Below, piece after piece: positions 52,561-59,547 of a stretch of 59,547 nt of DNA. The stretch lies in NCBI GenBank assembly GCA_009917445.1, contig QZEE01000023.1:1-59547 (forward strand), in the 5' to 3' direction. The position numbers and the translations under genes were made by a program. Under the pieces are notes generated by a model that saw only the letters and a list, made by a program, of their open reading frames with translations, searched no databases and was not told where the DNA came from. Source of the DNA: a bacterium D16-76 (lineage in GTDB: Bacteria > Bacillota > Clostridia > Oscillospirales > Acutalibacteraceae). Positions within the stretch are counted from its first letter, which is position 1. Every line of letters begins with the position of its first letter.

Positions 52561-53478
52561 TTACCCATTATTCGCGTTATAAACTGCCTGCACCGCCGTA
52601 TTGCAGCTGGCGGGGGCGTTGAACAAAAGCGCCAAAAGATACCCATGGGGATTGCGTACCGGCCCCGCCCGGCCCAGGTTGTCCAGCACATATCTGACGT
52701 GCTCACAGGTCAGGGACTTCATCCGGCCTACAACAAAGTCCATGGGATAAAACCCCTTCCCAATCTGCATATCCGGGCTGTCCCGGCAGCGCACCTCCGT
52801 GATGATTTCCACCACCTCGTCGCTCAGCTCCTTTCCGTACTCCTCTCTGAGAACGTCATACTCGATTTGTCCACGGACTTCATTTACAATTCCGTCCACC
52901 CCTCTTTCCTCCCAATCACCAGAGGGTTGGTAGGGAGAAAGTTCATTATTTTCAAGTTCTTTATTCTCTAGTTCTATAGGGTTAAAATCATTAACTTCTT
53001 GAAGTTCAACTTCTTTACTTCTGGAAGTAAAACTCCTTGATTTCTTGAAGTTAAAATCTTTAACTTCAAGAGGTTCACAGTCTTTGCCTGTGGGCTTTTC
53101 CGGGTCAGAATGGGGCGCGGACGTAAAGTCCATTATGTAGATTTTTGAGGGTTTCCCCTGGCCCTGACGCACTTTTTGAATAAGCCCAATATCGGATAAC
53201 TGCTTAGTCAGTTTAACAATCGTAGGGTGGGAACGGTGCAAATCTCGTTCCATCTGCTCTACGGTGTAGATGATAAACAGCCGTCCTTTTTCGTCAGAAA
53301 ACTTGTCCTCATTTTGAGCAGACAAGCCCGCCCTTTCCAGCATTTTAGCGTAGAGAAGCACCGCGCCGAAGTCCAGGCCGGAAAAAGAATCGTTTTCAAT
53401 CAATTCTTTTGGTACGACTAAATAACGATAACCCCTGGCACTTTGAGGGCGCATATAGGTCAGGTTTAATTTGTCCAT
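52561..53478 (-). CDS. RepA_N-type replication initiator
   Basis: 305 residues from ATG 53478 (GGAG eight bases upstream); GTG 53484 is an alternative. The N-terminal domain (YLVVPKELIENDSFSGLDFGAVLLYAKMLERAGLS, then VEQMERDLHRSHPTIVKLTKQLSDIGLI) is the RepA_N winged-helix DNA-binding domain. A variable linker (residues 130-190) is encoded by repeated DNA. The C-terminal domain resembles DUF6017 (NPHGYLLALLFNAP). In plasmids of this family the origin lies inside the rep gene. On an ICE it suggests replication of the excised circle. It overlaps or nearly abuts the upstream gene. Confidence 0.82.
   Translation of the reverse strand: MDKLNLTYMRPQSARGYRYLVVPKELIENDSFSGLDFGAVLLYAKMLERAGLSAQNEDKFSDEKGRLFIIYTVEQMERDLHRSHPTIVKLTKQLSDIGLIQKVRQGQGKPSKIYIMDFTSAPHSDPEKPTGKDCEPLEVKDFNFKKSRSFTSRSKEVELQEVNDFNPIELENKELENNELSPYQPSGDWEERGVDGIVNEVRGQIEYDVLREEYGKELSDEVVEIITEVRCRDSPDMQIGKGFYPMDFVVGRMKSLTCEHVRYVLDNLGRAGPVRNPHGYLLALLFNAPASCNTAVQAVYNANNG
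52989..53076. repeat. Iteron-like repeats inside the rep gene, candidate origin
   Basis: Four related units: AACTTCTTGAAGTT (52993-53006), TTACTTCTGGAAGTAA (53015-53030), ATTTCTTGAAGTTAA (53040-53054) and TTTAACTTCAAGAGGTT (53060-53076). The first two are palindromes. They are spaced about 20-25 bases apart, like iterons, and occupy the linker of the initiator, where RepA_N plasmids keep their origin. Confidence 0.65.
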
Positions 53479-53480
53479 AT

Positions 53481-54215
53481 TCACAACTCCATATTTTCAA
53501 ATTTGCGTGATTTTGTTTTGCCAAAATTGATAGCTTTTGCAACTGCGTCCAGTTCCTCCATGCGCTCTATCAGGCTGTCGCGCATGAATACCACGGTGAT
53601 GTCGTGGCGGGAATAGGGCATAGCTAACACCCTCCGGCACTGGTCGCGGGTGCCGTGAACCGCCGCCATAATGCGCACGTCTATCTGCGGATGCGTCAGC
53701 AGCTTTTCAATGCCGCTGGGCGGGAGGAAACGGCCTAGTTTGAATAGAAGTTCAGGCTTTATCCAGACGGTTTCAACCAGCCTGTTACGTATCGCAAGAC
53801 TGCCGTATTTTGCAATATTTATAAGCACATCCTCGTCTGGATCGCCCCTTTCCAGCAGGGCAAGCCGGACTTTGTCCGTACCGTATTGGGCCAGCATTTT
53901 CCTGACCGCTGGCACAGGGTCATTCACGAGCTTTAACTGGTATTCCTCGCTGGCGCGGCAGGCAACAGCGCCCCGGACCGCTATATCATCGTCATTGTAA
54001 AGCGCGGCCCATTCCAGCTCCCCGCCGTGAAAGACGGCGGCAGTTTTTTCCATGTACCCGCCCCGGCTCCAGGCTGATACGACTTCTTGGTGAAATTCCT
54101 CCTGGGTTATGGGGATGTAGTCGGGTTTCCGGGGAATTTTTATTACCTTAAATCCGCATATCGTTTCAGTGTCCTGACAGAATGACTGTCTGCATGTATC
54201 GTTTCTGATTCTCAT
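53481..54215 (-). CDS. Unknown protein with HEAT-like helical repeats
   Basis: I do not recognise a family. From ATG 54215 (start uncertain; the frame is open to 54332) it has about 244 residues. The middle shows a series of short helical repeats of HEAT type (DIAVRGAVACRAS, DPVPAVRKMLAQYG, DEDVLINIAKYGSLAIRNRLV, HPQIDVRIMAAVHGT), usually a scaffold for protein or nucleic acid contacts. No catalytic motif. It ends at the start of the rep gene (overlap at 53481). Conserved location near rep in such ICEs is likely but not checked. Confidence 0.6.
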   Translation of the reverse strand: MRIRNDTCRQSFCQDTETICGFKVIKIPRKPDYIPITQEEFHQEVVSAWSRGGYMEKTAAVFHGGELEWAALYNDDDIAVRGAVACRASEEYQLKLVNDPVPAVRKMLAQYGTDKVRLALLERGDPDEDVLINIAKYGSLAIRNRLVETVWIKPELLFKLGRFLPPSGIEKLLTHPQIDVRIMAAVHGTRDQCRRVLAMPYSRHDITVVFMRDSLIERMEELDAVAKAINFGKTKSRKFENMEL

Positions 54216-54282
54216 TGTCCAATAGTATCGTCCCCCCTTAAAAACCGAGTGAAGATGTGAAATGTAAAAAGGTGGAGTTTCA

Positions 54283-54558
54283 TCACAGGCAAGGCTCCTC
54301 CGGCTCCTTTTGAGGCGGCTGAGCCTTTTCATCGTGCCTCATGCATAAATCCAACTCCAGCGTGGCACGTTCCAGCAGGTCCTTTGTGGCCGACAGCAAA
54401 TCGGAGTGGTAGTGGCCCCAAAAGTAATCATTTCCACCCTTGCAGGCCCAGGTCACAAACTGGTTAGAGGCAATACTATGTACCCCCAGCACAAACTCCA
54501 TCTCTCCAACATGGACGGAATCTGTGATGATGTACCCCGCGTTCATCCTTATATTCAT
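54283..54558 (-). CDS. Small conserved ICE protein, unknown function
   Basis: 91 residues. MNIRMNAGYIITDSVHVGEMEFVLGVHSIASNQFVTWACKGG... with a following HYHSDLLSATKDLLERATLELDL helix and a Pro/Glu-rich tail. No motif that I can assign. It overlaps the PAPS-reductase-like gene by four bases (ATGA), so it is translated from the same operon. The compact single-domain look and the clean overlap support it being real. Confidence 0.65.
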   Translation of the reverse strand: MNIRMNAGYIITDSVHVGEMEFVLGVHSIASNQFVTWACKGGNDYFWGHYHSDLLSATKDLLERATLELDLCMRHDEKAQPPQKEPEEPCL

Positions 54559-55343
54559 AAATCATCCTCCTTGTCAAGCAAAGAACTCTGCCTTTCCTCT
54601 GCCGCAAACCGCTTATCCAGCTGCTCAACCGTCCAATTATCCTTGAACCGGCCCAAAGGCGTATCTCCATACATCTCAATAGCCCGCCGGTCCATATCCA
54701 AAAGCCGCCGCCATAAGTCCGGGTGGTACTGCCGCAGCTTTCTCAGTTCCCCAATTCTCTGTAGGGGACAGCACCAGCAGGAACAGCGGCTATAAATCTT
54801 ATAAAGACCATCCCAATCAAAGCCCCGGTCATAACAGATTTGCAGGGCCTGTTCCTCGGTGATTCCCCACTCCACCAGAGGGTAACGCTTATGCTTATCG
54901 TCCTTACAGCGTTTTGCCTCATCCGCGGCTATCCCTACATACTGAATGGCGTTGCGTTCACCTTTTAACTGGCCTATAGCCTTGTCCACCAGCTTTGTTT
55001 TGAGATGGCCGGTGCACCAGCGCATACGGGGACCGGGCCAGCCGTTGCCATAAGCAGGTATGCCCCTTTCCAGCCGTTTTTCAATACTGGACGGCGCAAC
55101 TTTCGGCTCCTCAAACACCATCCATTCAAATCCTTTAGGGTGCTGCACGGTGATAATGTGCTGTCCTCGCTCCCGGTAGAGCAGCTCGTCCAGCTTTTCA
55201 ATATGCGCCCCCATCTCAGGGAAATCCATGCCCGTGTCGGCATAGATAACAGCGTCAATAGGCATACCCCGCTCCAGCATGAGCAGGAGCATAGCGGTCG
55301 AATCCTTGCCGCCAGATATGGCGGCAACCATATAATCGTTCAA
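54555..55343 (-). CDS. Phosphoadenosine-phosphosulfate-reductase-like PP-loop protein
   Basis: 262 residues. The PP-loop SGGKDSTAM at residues 10-18 binds ATP-type nucleotides; YADTGMDFPEM and RWCTGHLKTKLVD follow the PAPS reductase/DndC pattern. A cysteine cluster YSRCSCWCCPLQRIGELRKL near 187-205 could hold an iron-sulfur cluster or zinc. On mobile elements such proteins occur with ParB-like partners (IbrA/IbrB, DndC-related), and the element encodes three ParB-fold proteins. Biosynthesis of cysteine is unlikely here; a nucleic-acid modification or signalling role is inferred. Confidence 0.78.
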   Translation of the reverse strand: MNDYMVAAISGGKDSTAMLLLMLERGMPIDAVIYADTGMDFPEMGAHIEKLDELLYRERGQHIITVQHPKGFEWMVFEEPKVAPSSIEKRLERGIPAYGNGWPGPRMRWCTGHLKTKLVDKAIGQLKGERNAIQYVGIAADEAKRCKDDKHKRYPLVEWGITEEQALQICYDRGFDWDGLYKIYSRCSCWCCPLQRIGELRKLRQYHPDLWRRLLDMDRRAIEMYGDTPLGRFKDNWTVEQLDKRFAAEERQSSLLDKEDDL

Positions 55344-55582
55344 TGAATCTCTCCTTTCGCTCTAATCCTGCGCTCGCCCCGGCACAGCAGAAGCCGCGCT
55401 GTGTCCAGGTGTTCGCGCCGGATTTTTCTTAAATCCTGAATACGGTAATAAAACTTCATATCGCCGGTGGCCTTAAACCGGGTTTTCAGCTTTGCGATAC
55501 GGCTGTCCATATCCGCCGCCAAACGCAGGTACATCTCGCCGTCGGCAATATTGTCTGCCGGGGCAAAAACCTTCTTCGACAT
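55340..55582 (-). CDS. Small basic helical protein, unknown
   Basis: 80 residues, overlapping the PAPS-reductase-like gene by four bases. The sequence is helical and basic (YLRLAADMDSRIAKLKTRFKATGDMKFYYRIQDLRKIRREHLDTARLLL). AAGGAGGTATCGATG at the start is a good ribosome site. No known domain. A terminator lies just upstream of it (55604-55637), so it may begin a separate transcript. Confidence 0.65.
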   Translation of the reverse strand: MSKKVFAPADNIADGEMYLRLAADMDSRIAKLKTRFKATGDMKFYYRIQDLRKIRREHLDTARLLLCRGERRIRAKGEIH

Positions 55583-55603
55583 CGATACCTCCTTAAAATG
55601 GGC

Positions 55604-55637
55604 ACAAAAATAGCCCCATCACAAATAGTAATGGGGC
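55604..55637 (-). terminator. Terminator after the parA/parB/169-aa operon
   Basis: GCCCCAT and ATGGGGC around an 11-base loop, then TATTTTTGT on the minus strand. It lies 14 bases after the stop of the 169-residue gene. Confidence 0.75.
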
Positions 55638-55650
55638 AGAAATCTGTATT

Positions 55651-56160
55651 CTACTGTAGCTGGCTTATGGTCTGGTAGAGCACTCGCATATGTTCTGTCC
55701 AGCGTTCCCGGTCAGTTTGATTTTTCCATCTGGCTATCAGGTCATGGCTCGGGTCCTGCACTTTCTTGAGCGCCCGCAGGAGAGCGGAAACGTCCTCCGG
55801 CCTAAGTATCAGCAGGCGTATCTCATGCTCCACATACTCCATGCGGTATGGGTCCAGCACAGCCATATATATCCTGCCGGTCTGGAAAAACTCGGCTACG
55901 CACTCCGCAAGAAGGACACGAACGGAATCAAAGTAAATGGGGTAGAGATAGCGCAGTTCCGGCTGGCAAAGGCCGGGGTCAACTCTCCAATTTCCGTGGC
56001 TGAGTTTCTTGACAAGGTACTCCTTTAGGGTTAGAATGGAGCGGGAGATATCCAGCCCACAATATGAGACTTTTTCCAACTGCCGTTCAGCCAACACCTC
56101 TAGCATATCCTGACCGAAAGCGCTGTCTTTCAAGCTGATTGTTTTAGCCATCGCTGTCAT
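55651..56160 (-). CDS. Conserved ICE protein, DUF6329-like
   Basis: 169 residues, start with AAAGGGGTTGTAACAA and a 17-base overlap with parB. Mixed alpha/beta with RYLYPIYFDSVRVLLAECVAEFFQTGRIYMAVLDPYRMEYVEHEIRLLIL. I recall similar proteins next to ParB in clostridial ICEs (DUF6329), but am not certain. Last gene of the partition operon. Confidence 0.6.
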   Translation of the reverse strand: MTAMAKTISLKDSAFGQDMLEVLAERQLEKVSYCGLDISRSILTLKEYLVKKLSHGNWRVDPGLCQPELRYLYPIYFDSVRVLLAECVAEFFQTGRIYMAVLDPYRMEYVEHEIRLLILRPEDVSALLRALKKVQDPSHDLIARWKNQTDRERWTEHMRVLYQTISQLQ

Positions 56161-57085
56161 TTGTTACAACCCCTTTCTGTTGAGATTTCCATGTTTTCAG
56201 CAGGGAGAGGATAACTTCCTCTATCTGCTTTTGGGTGTAGTCTTTGGGGAAATACTGGCTTAGACACTTCCTTTTTAGCGTGACCTGCATGGGTCCGGAC
56301 TTGCCTTGTGCCAACACCACTTTTATCTTCGCGATGGTCAGCTGGTTATCTTGACTGTAAAGCTTCAACTCTTGGGCCTGCTCTAAGGTAGGAACGATTT
56401 CCCGGCTGCTCATCATCTCCATCAACAAACCCTGTTCATCCTGTGTCAGGTATGAAAGCTCAACGGCGGGCCGAAGCGTCAACTTGTTTTCGTCTACCAT
56501 TTGGAGTAGTGGCGGCAACAGGTGCGTCAGGCGAATGTAGCGACGTATTTGGTCCTGACTTTCACCCACTTGTTCCGCCAGAACATTTCGAGATTTTCTC
56601 CCGGATAAATTGTGTGCCACTGGCACACAATTATCTTTCCTCGGCCTGCCAGCCTTACGTTTCATAGCCTCAAGTTTCATTCGATAGGCAAACGCTTTCT
56701 CGCTGGGCAGAATCTTCTCCCGTTGCAAATTGCTGTCCACCATGATAATCGTGGCCTCGTCATCGTCCATATCCCTGACGATAACCGGCATGGTCTCTTT
56801 CCCGGCCAGCTCGCTGGCTCTTGAGCGTCGGTGGCCCGCTATGATTTCATAGCCGCCCTCGGGCCTTGGCCGAACGATACCCGGCACCAGAACACCGTAT
56901 TGGGCCACGCTCTCGGCCATTTCCCGCATTTTCTCGTCGTCCTCCACATGGAAGGGGTGGCCCTTGAAGGGGTGTAGCTCTGCCAGCAGGACCTCCTGAA
57001 GCTGGTCTCCTATGACTTGTGCGGGAGCCCCGCCGAACAGCGCGTCAAGGTCAGTTATCTGGATTTTCGCCGCGCTGCTTTTCAT
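56144..57085 (-). CDS. parB: ParB-family partition protein
   Basis: 313 residues. The ParB nuclease/CTPase-like domain is at about 35-125: HPFKGHPFHVEDDEKMREMAESVAQYGVLVPGIVRP and the box IIAGHRRSRASELAG. A KorB-like HTH follows (NVLAEQVGESQDQIRRYIRLTHLLP). It overlaps parA by four bases. With ParA it should place and stabilise the excised, replicating circle. The sequence shows all usual elements. Confidence 0.9.
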   Translation of the reverse strand: MKSSAAKIQITDLDALFGGAPAQVIGDQLQEVLLAELHPFKGHPFHVEDDEKMREMAESVAQYGVLVPGIVRPRPEGGYEIIAGHRRSRASELAGKETMPVIVRDMDDDEATIIMVDSNLQREKILPSEKAFAYRMKLEAMKRKAGRPRKDNCVPVAHNLSGRKSRNVLAEQVGESQDQIRRYIRLTHLLPPLLQMVDENKLTLRPAVELSYLTQDEQGLLMEMMSSREIVPTLEQAQELKLYSQDNQLTIAKIKVVLAQGKSGPMQVTLKRKCLSQYFPKDYTQKQIEEVILSLLKTWKSQQKGVVTNDSDG

Positions 57086-57867
57086 GACGCTACCTCCAAA
57101 GTTAGGGCTTCATATGCGGCAGAGACTTTGCCGGAAGGGTCGTGAAGGAATATGCTCTTGCCCTCGGCGCTGGTCTCTGCGGCACGGATGGAGCGGGGGA
57201 TGATGGTGTCGAAAATCTTAAGTTGACTGCCATAGGAATTTCTCAGCAGTTCCACGATTTCCTGCGAGTAGGTGGTCCGCATATCGGCCATTGTGACGAG
57301 AATACCGCTGATGGTAAGGCTTGGGTTGATTTGCCGTTTTACCCTGCCGATGGTCCTCATAAGCTGTTCCATGCCTTTTAGGGACAGGTAGTGGGCCATC
57401 ATGGGGATGATAAGCGTATCGGCGGCTGATAGGGTGTTTATGGTCAGCATACCAAGCGAGGGGCAGCAGTCCAGGAGAATAATGTCGTACTGGTCCCGGA
57501 TGGTGTTTAGGTACTCGCGCAGGAGGGTTTCCCGGCTCATGATGTTCACCAGCGTGACCTCCATTGCCGCTAGGTCGATGTTGGCGGGGAGGAGGTCTAC
57601 ACCTTCCTCATGATGGATGATTCCCTCGCCGGGGAGAAGGGGCTTGTCCTCTATGACCTTGCCCAGCACGGTGGAGAGGGTTTCCTCTAACTGGTCCGGG
57701 TGCTGGTAGCCCAGGCTGGCGGTCAGCGAACCTTGCGCGTCTACGTCTACCAGTAGAACATGCTTGCCCTGGCGGGCAAGGCCGATGCCTAAGTTTACGG
57801 TGGTAACAGTTTTGCCCACGCCGCCTTTTTGGTTACAGATTGCAATTATCTTTGATTTTGTACTCAT
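57082..57867 (-). CDS. parA: ParA-family partition ATPase
   Basis: 261 residues from ATG 57867, chosen for GGGAGGACAGCAA. Deviant Walker A CNQKGGVGKTVTTVNLG, Walker A' DIILLDCCPSLGMLTINTL, and VDVDAQGSLTASLG. Soj/ParA type without an N-terminal HTH, so it is not itself the operon repressor. First gene of the ICE at its right end, about 110 bases from the junction. Confidence 0.93.
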   Translation of the reverse strand: MSTKSKIIAICNQKGGVGKTVTTVNLGIGLARQGKHVLLVDVDAQGSLTASLGYQHPDQLEETLSTVLGKVIEDKPLLPGEGIIHHEEGVDLLPANIDLAAMEVTLVNIMSRETLLREYLNTIRDQYDIILLDCCPSLGMLTINTLSAADTLIIPMMAHYLSLKGMEQLMRTIGRVKRQINPSLTISGILVTMADMRTTYSQEIVELLRNSYGSQLKIFDTIIPRSIRAAETSAEGKSIFLHDPSGKVSAAYEALTLEVAS

Positions 57868-57901
57868 TTGCTGTCCTCCCACATTATGTTGTGTAAAATA
57901 G

Positions 57902-57959
57902 AAATAGGACTAAACCGGTGCCCTCTTGCTGTTACGGGCTTTCTGATTTAGTCCTATTT
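57902..57959. repeat. Inverted repeat at the right end of the ICE
   Basis: AAATAGGACTAAA (57902-57914) and TTTAGTCCTATTT (57947-57959), thirteen perfect pairs, 32 bases apart. It ends 18 bases from the att core, between it and parA. It may be a recombinase or excisionase binding site, a parA operator, or a parS site. Confidence 0.65.
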
Positions 57960-58683
57960 TAACACTACCATTTTTGACCACATAGTCAACCGTAGTGTGG
58001 TGCCATTTTTGCTGACCATACCGCCGTGGAACACTCTCTGAGTTGAGTATATTGGCAATATTCTGCTTGCCGATTCCTTGCAGGTAAAGGTCAAAAATGC
58101 GGCGAATCACAGCCGCCTCATCCTCTTTGACAACCATCTGCCCATTCACCATCTCGAAGCCATAAGCAGGAGCATTGCAGTTGAATTCACCAGACTCCAT
58201 GCGTATCTGATAACTCCTTCGAAGATGGTCGGAAATGTTCACGCTTTCCTGCTGGGCGGCCATACCGGGGAAAGTCACCAGCATTTCCATGTTCATTTTG
58301 TCACTATCAATGCCCTGTTCCTCGAAGAAGATGCTTACGCCTAACTCTTTCAGGGTGCGCAGGGCTACCAGCAGTTCCTGCGTATTTCTCGCGAACCGCG
58401 ATACCGACTTTGTGATTACCCGGTCAATCTTACCCAGTTTGCAGTCACGAATGAGCCGGTTCTGCTCATCACGCTTCTTCATATCCGTGCCGCTCAAGCC
58501 CTCGTCAGCATACACGTCCACCAGCTTGTATTGCGGGTTTTTGCGCTCATAATCTTTGTAGTAGCGAATCTGCGCGGCGAAGGAGTGTAGCTGGTCGGCG
58601 GACTTACTGGACACCCGACAGTAGGCGGCAAGCCTGATAACTTCGGGTTTTTGCGGTTCCCGGCTGATGTCGGTTACAGTCAT
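57910..58683 (-). pseudogene. 5' half of the serine recombinase gene split by the ICE
   Basis: From ATG 58683 (AAAGGA nine bases upstream) the frame encodes a complete resolvase catalytic domain (LAAYCRVSSKSADQ, TKSVSRFARNTQELL) and the start of the recombinase domain (FNCNAPAYGFEMVNGQM, up to WHHTTVDYV). After 57978 it continues for about 22 ICE-encoded residues to a stop at 57910. The C-terminal half is at 1014-1861. The truncated protein keeps its catalytic domain but has lost the zinc ribbon and coiled coil needed for site recognition. It is therefore probably inactive or dominant negative. Confidence 0.88.
57978..57980. other. Right attachment-site core of the ICE (TGG on minus strand)
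   Basis: On the minus strand the junction reads TTGACTATGTGGTCAAAAAT. Before and including TGG it is the resident recombinase gene (VDYV); after it is ICE. It matches the left junction in reading phase: rejoining at TGG gives DYVANERYMGD in frame. Confidence 0.6.
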
Positions 58684-58780
58684 TTGCACCATTCCTTTCT
58701 TTGATTTTTCGCATTTTGGCACCAACAAGAATACCACAAGAGTTCAGATACATCCAGCGCAAACTGCCAGAGTTTTCACT

Positions 58781-58930
58781 TCAGACATATATTTTTTCGG
58801 TGCCGTAATGGGCGGCGCTGATTTCCAAAATACGCTCGTATTCCTCCTGCGTAATGAGCTGCATTTTCAGCAGCAGGCGGAGCAGATTCACACTGTAGAC
58901 GAAGGCAGAATTGTTGATATCGTTTGTCAT
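58781..58930 (-). CDS. 49-residue SHOCT-like small protein
   Basis: ATG 58930 overlaps the mazF stop (ATGA). The product reads NSAFVYSVNLLRLLLKMQLITQEEYERILEISAAHYG, with the LxxLxxxxLITxEEYExI pattern of SHOCT domains. Small proteins like this commonly sit between a MazF gene and the recombinase module in clostridial elements. Function unknown. It is not an evident antitoxin: it lacks an AbrB or RHH fold and follows rather than precedes the toxin. Confidence 0.7.
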   Translation of the reverse strand: MTNDINNSAFVYSVNLLRLLLKMQLITQEEYERILEISAAHYGTEKIYV

Positions 58931-59286
58931 AGCAGGCCCTCCATATACTTGATTCCGAAACTGACGATGATGGCATGATCGACCCAGCCCATAGCGGCCT
59001 TGTCCAGCTTGCCGCTATAGCGAATCAACCTGCGCTTATCAATCGTTCTGATCTGCTCCAGCAGCACGACCGACTCCACATCCAACCCGTCTGCGTGAAC
59101 AATAACGTGGGTGGGCAGTTTGGCCTTGTCTGACTTGCTGGTGATAGCCGCCACGATGGTGGTGGGGCTGAATTTATTACCGGTGTCGTTCTGGATAACG
59201 AGGACGGGCCGAGTGCCGTCCTGCTCGCTGCCCACCACCGGCGATAAATCGGCGTAATAAATTTCGCCGCGCTTGACTTGTTTCAT
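58927..59286 (-). CDS. MazF/PemK-family toxin-like endoribonuclease
   Basis: 119 residues. KRGEIYYADLSPVVGSEQDGTRPVLVIQNDTGN and TIVAAITSK, then LEQIRTIDKRRLIRYSG are the core MazF strands, including the conserved Arg of GTRPVLV and the RTID motif. CGGAGGGAAAC precedes ATG. No MazE-type antitoxin is found between it and the window end. It belongs to the older flanking element, upstream of the split recombinase gene. Confidence 0.88.
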   Translation of the reverse strand: MKQVKRGEIYYADLSPVVGSEQDGTRPVLVIQNDTGNKFSPTTIVAAITSKSDKAKLPTHVIVHADGLDVESVVLLEQIRTIDKRRLIRYSGKLDKAAMGWVDHAIIVSFGIKYMEGLL

Positions 59287-59547
59287 GTTTCCCTCCGTAA
59301 GTAATGACGGCAGCCAAAGGGCAGACTGCCGCCTTGTATCAATCGTTTTGCATGCTTGTATTTATCCTCGATTTCTCGTCTGCCGACTCGGTCGGCTCAG
59401 AGCGGTCGCCACTGGCGACCATCGCCCCCAAGCAGGGAACGCACCCTCCGGTTATGCCTTTAACCTCATTGGAATATCACCACCTGCGGGATCTCCGCAG
59501 GGCGCCCTCCTTTGCTGCGACGGGCCACGCTCGGCTTTAGGACTGGA
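59287..59547. other. Region upstream of mazF, content uncertain
   Basis: A stem-loop GGCGGCAG / CTGCCGTC (59305-59332) lies before mazF. Beyond 59440 two minus-strand frames run in from outside the window, ending RRSKGGRPAEIPQVVIFQ and GGDIPMRLKA. Either could be a gene tail; I cannot decide which, if any, is real. Confidence 0.35.

Larger units (their letters stand above)
1862..57980. mobile_element. Integrative and conjugative element of about 56.1 kb
   Basis: The boundaries are fixed by the two halves of one interrupted serine recombinase gene (1014-1861 and 57981-58683). Inside are three large serine recombinases at the left end, a type IV secretion set (VirB4, VirB6, PrgI, Maff2 pilin-like, VirD4), ParA/ParB, a RepA_N-like initiator and a cell wall hydrolase, which together define an ICE. 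Joining the two ends would give TTGACATTGGTCAA, an imperfectly spaced palindrome like a recombinase attP. Cargo includes the agr/ABC island and surface adhesins. The relaxase seems lost through a group II intron rearrangement near 41,536-42,244, so the element may only move with help from another relaxase. Confidence 0.88.

Noticed and set aside
58776-58976. 66-codon minus-strand frame overlapping the mazF end
   Set aside because: The 49-aa frame at 58781-58930 with ATGA overlap and SHOCT-like pattern explains this DNA better.

Overview
The window looks like a Gram-positive gut Clostridia genome (Oscillospiraceae/Ruminococcaceae-like). The signs are large serine recombinases in tandem, CD1115-type VirD4, Maff2 and PrgI conjugation proteins, DUF-type element genes shared by clostridial ICEs, VaFE/Cna-B surface proteins with sortase B, and strong AGGAGG ribosome binding sites. 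Almost everything is on the minus strand. No rRNA, tRNA or CRISPR array was seen.

Layout. Positions 1-1861 and 57978-59547 are flanks belonging to an older resident element: a MazF-type toxin, a 49-aa SHOCT-like protein, and a three-gene serine recombinase module. An ICE of about 56.1 kb (1862-57980) has inserted into the first of those recombinase genes. Its 5' half is at 57981-58683 and its 3' half at 1014-1861. The two junctions share TGG (minus strand), and joining the element ends recreates the palindrome TTGACATTGGTCAA.

The ICE, read along the minus strand from its right end, starts with ParA and ParB. Small accessory genes with a PAPS-reductase-like protein follow, then a RepA_N-type initiator with iteron-like repeats inside its gene, and a huge methylase/SNF2-helicase fusion protein. 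Next come the coupling protein and type IV secretion genes (PcfB-like, ArdC-like, VirD4, Maff2, VirB6, PrgI, VirB4). After these lie a HicB-like/SLH pair, two large surface proteins with sortase B, a conserved block (DUF6674-like, XF1762-like, radical SAM, lysozyme/M23 cell wall hydrolase), a sigma-like HTH protein, two more ParB-like proteins, a DUF6870-like protein and three complete large serine recombinases at the left end.

Two things stand out. First, an AT-rich cargo island (about 10,140-18,690) carries a complete Agr-type quorum-sensing circuit: agrB, a 39-aa agrD missed by simple ORF length cut-offs, agrC, agrA, an unknown 172-aa protein and an XRE regulator. Divergent from it is an operon with a small secreted protein and an ABC transporter whose large permease carries an M1-peptidase-like extracytoplasmic domain. 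Near-identical promoter/AgrA-box modules lie before agrBD and before the secreted-protein gene, so the peptide signal very likely controls the secreted protein (a candidate bacteriocin or effector). Second, a 5' fragment of a group II intron truncates the helicase gene. The intron's own protein start is fused to what looks like the C-terminal tail of the relaxase. No intact relaxase is present, so this ICE may be unable to start its own transfer although the secretion machinery looks intact.
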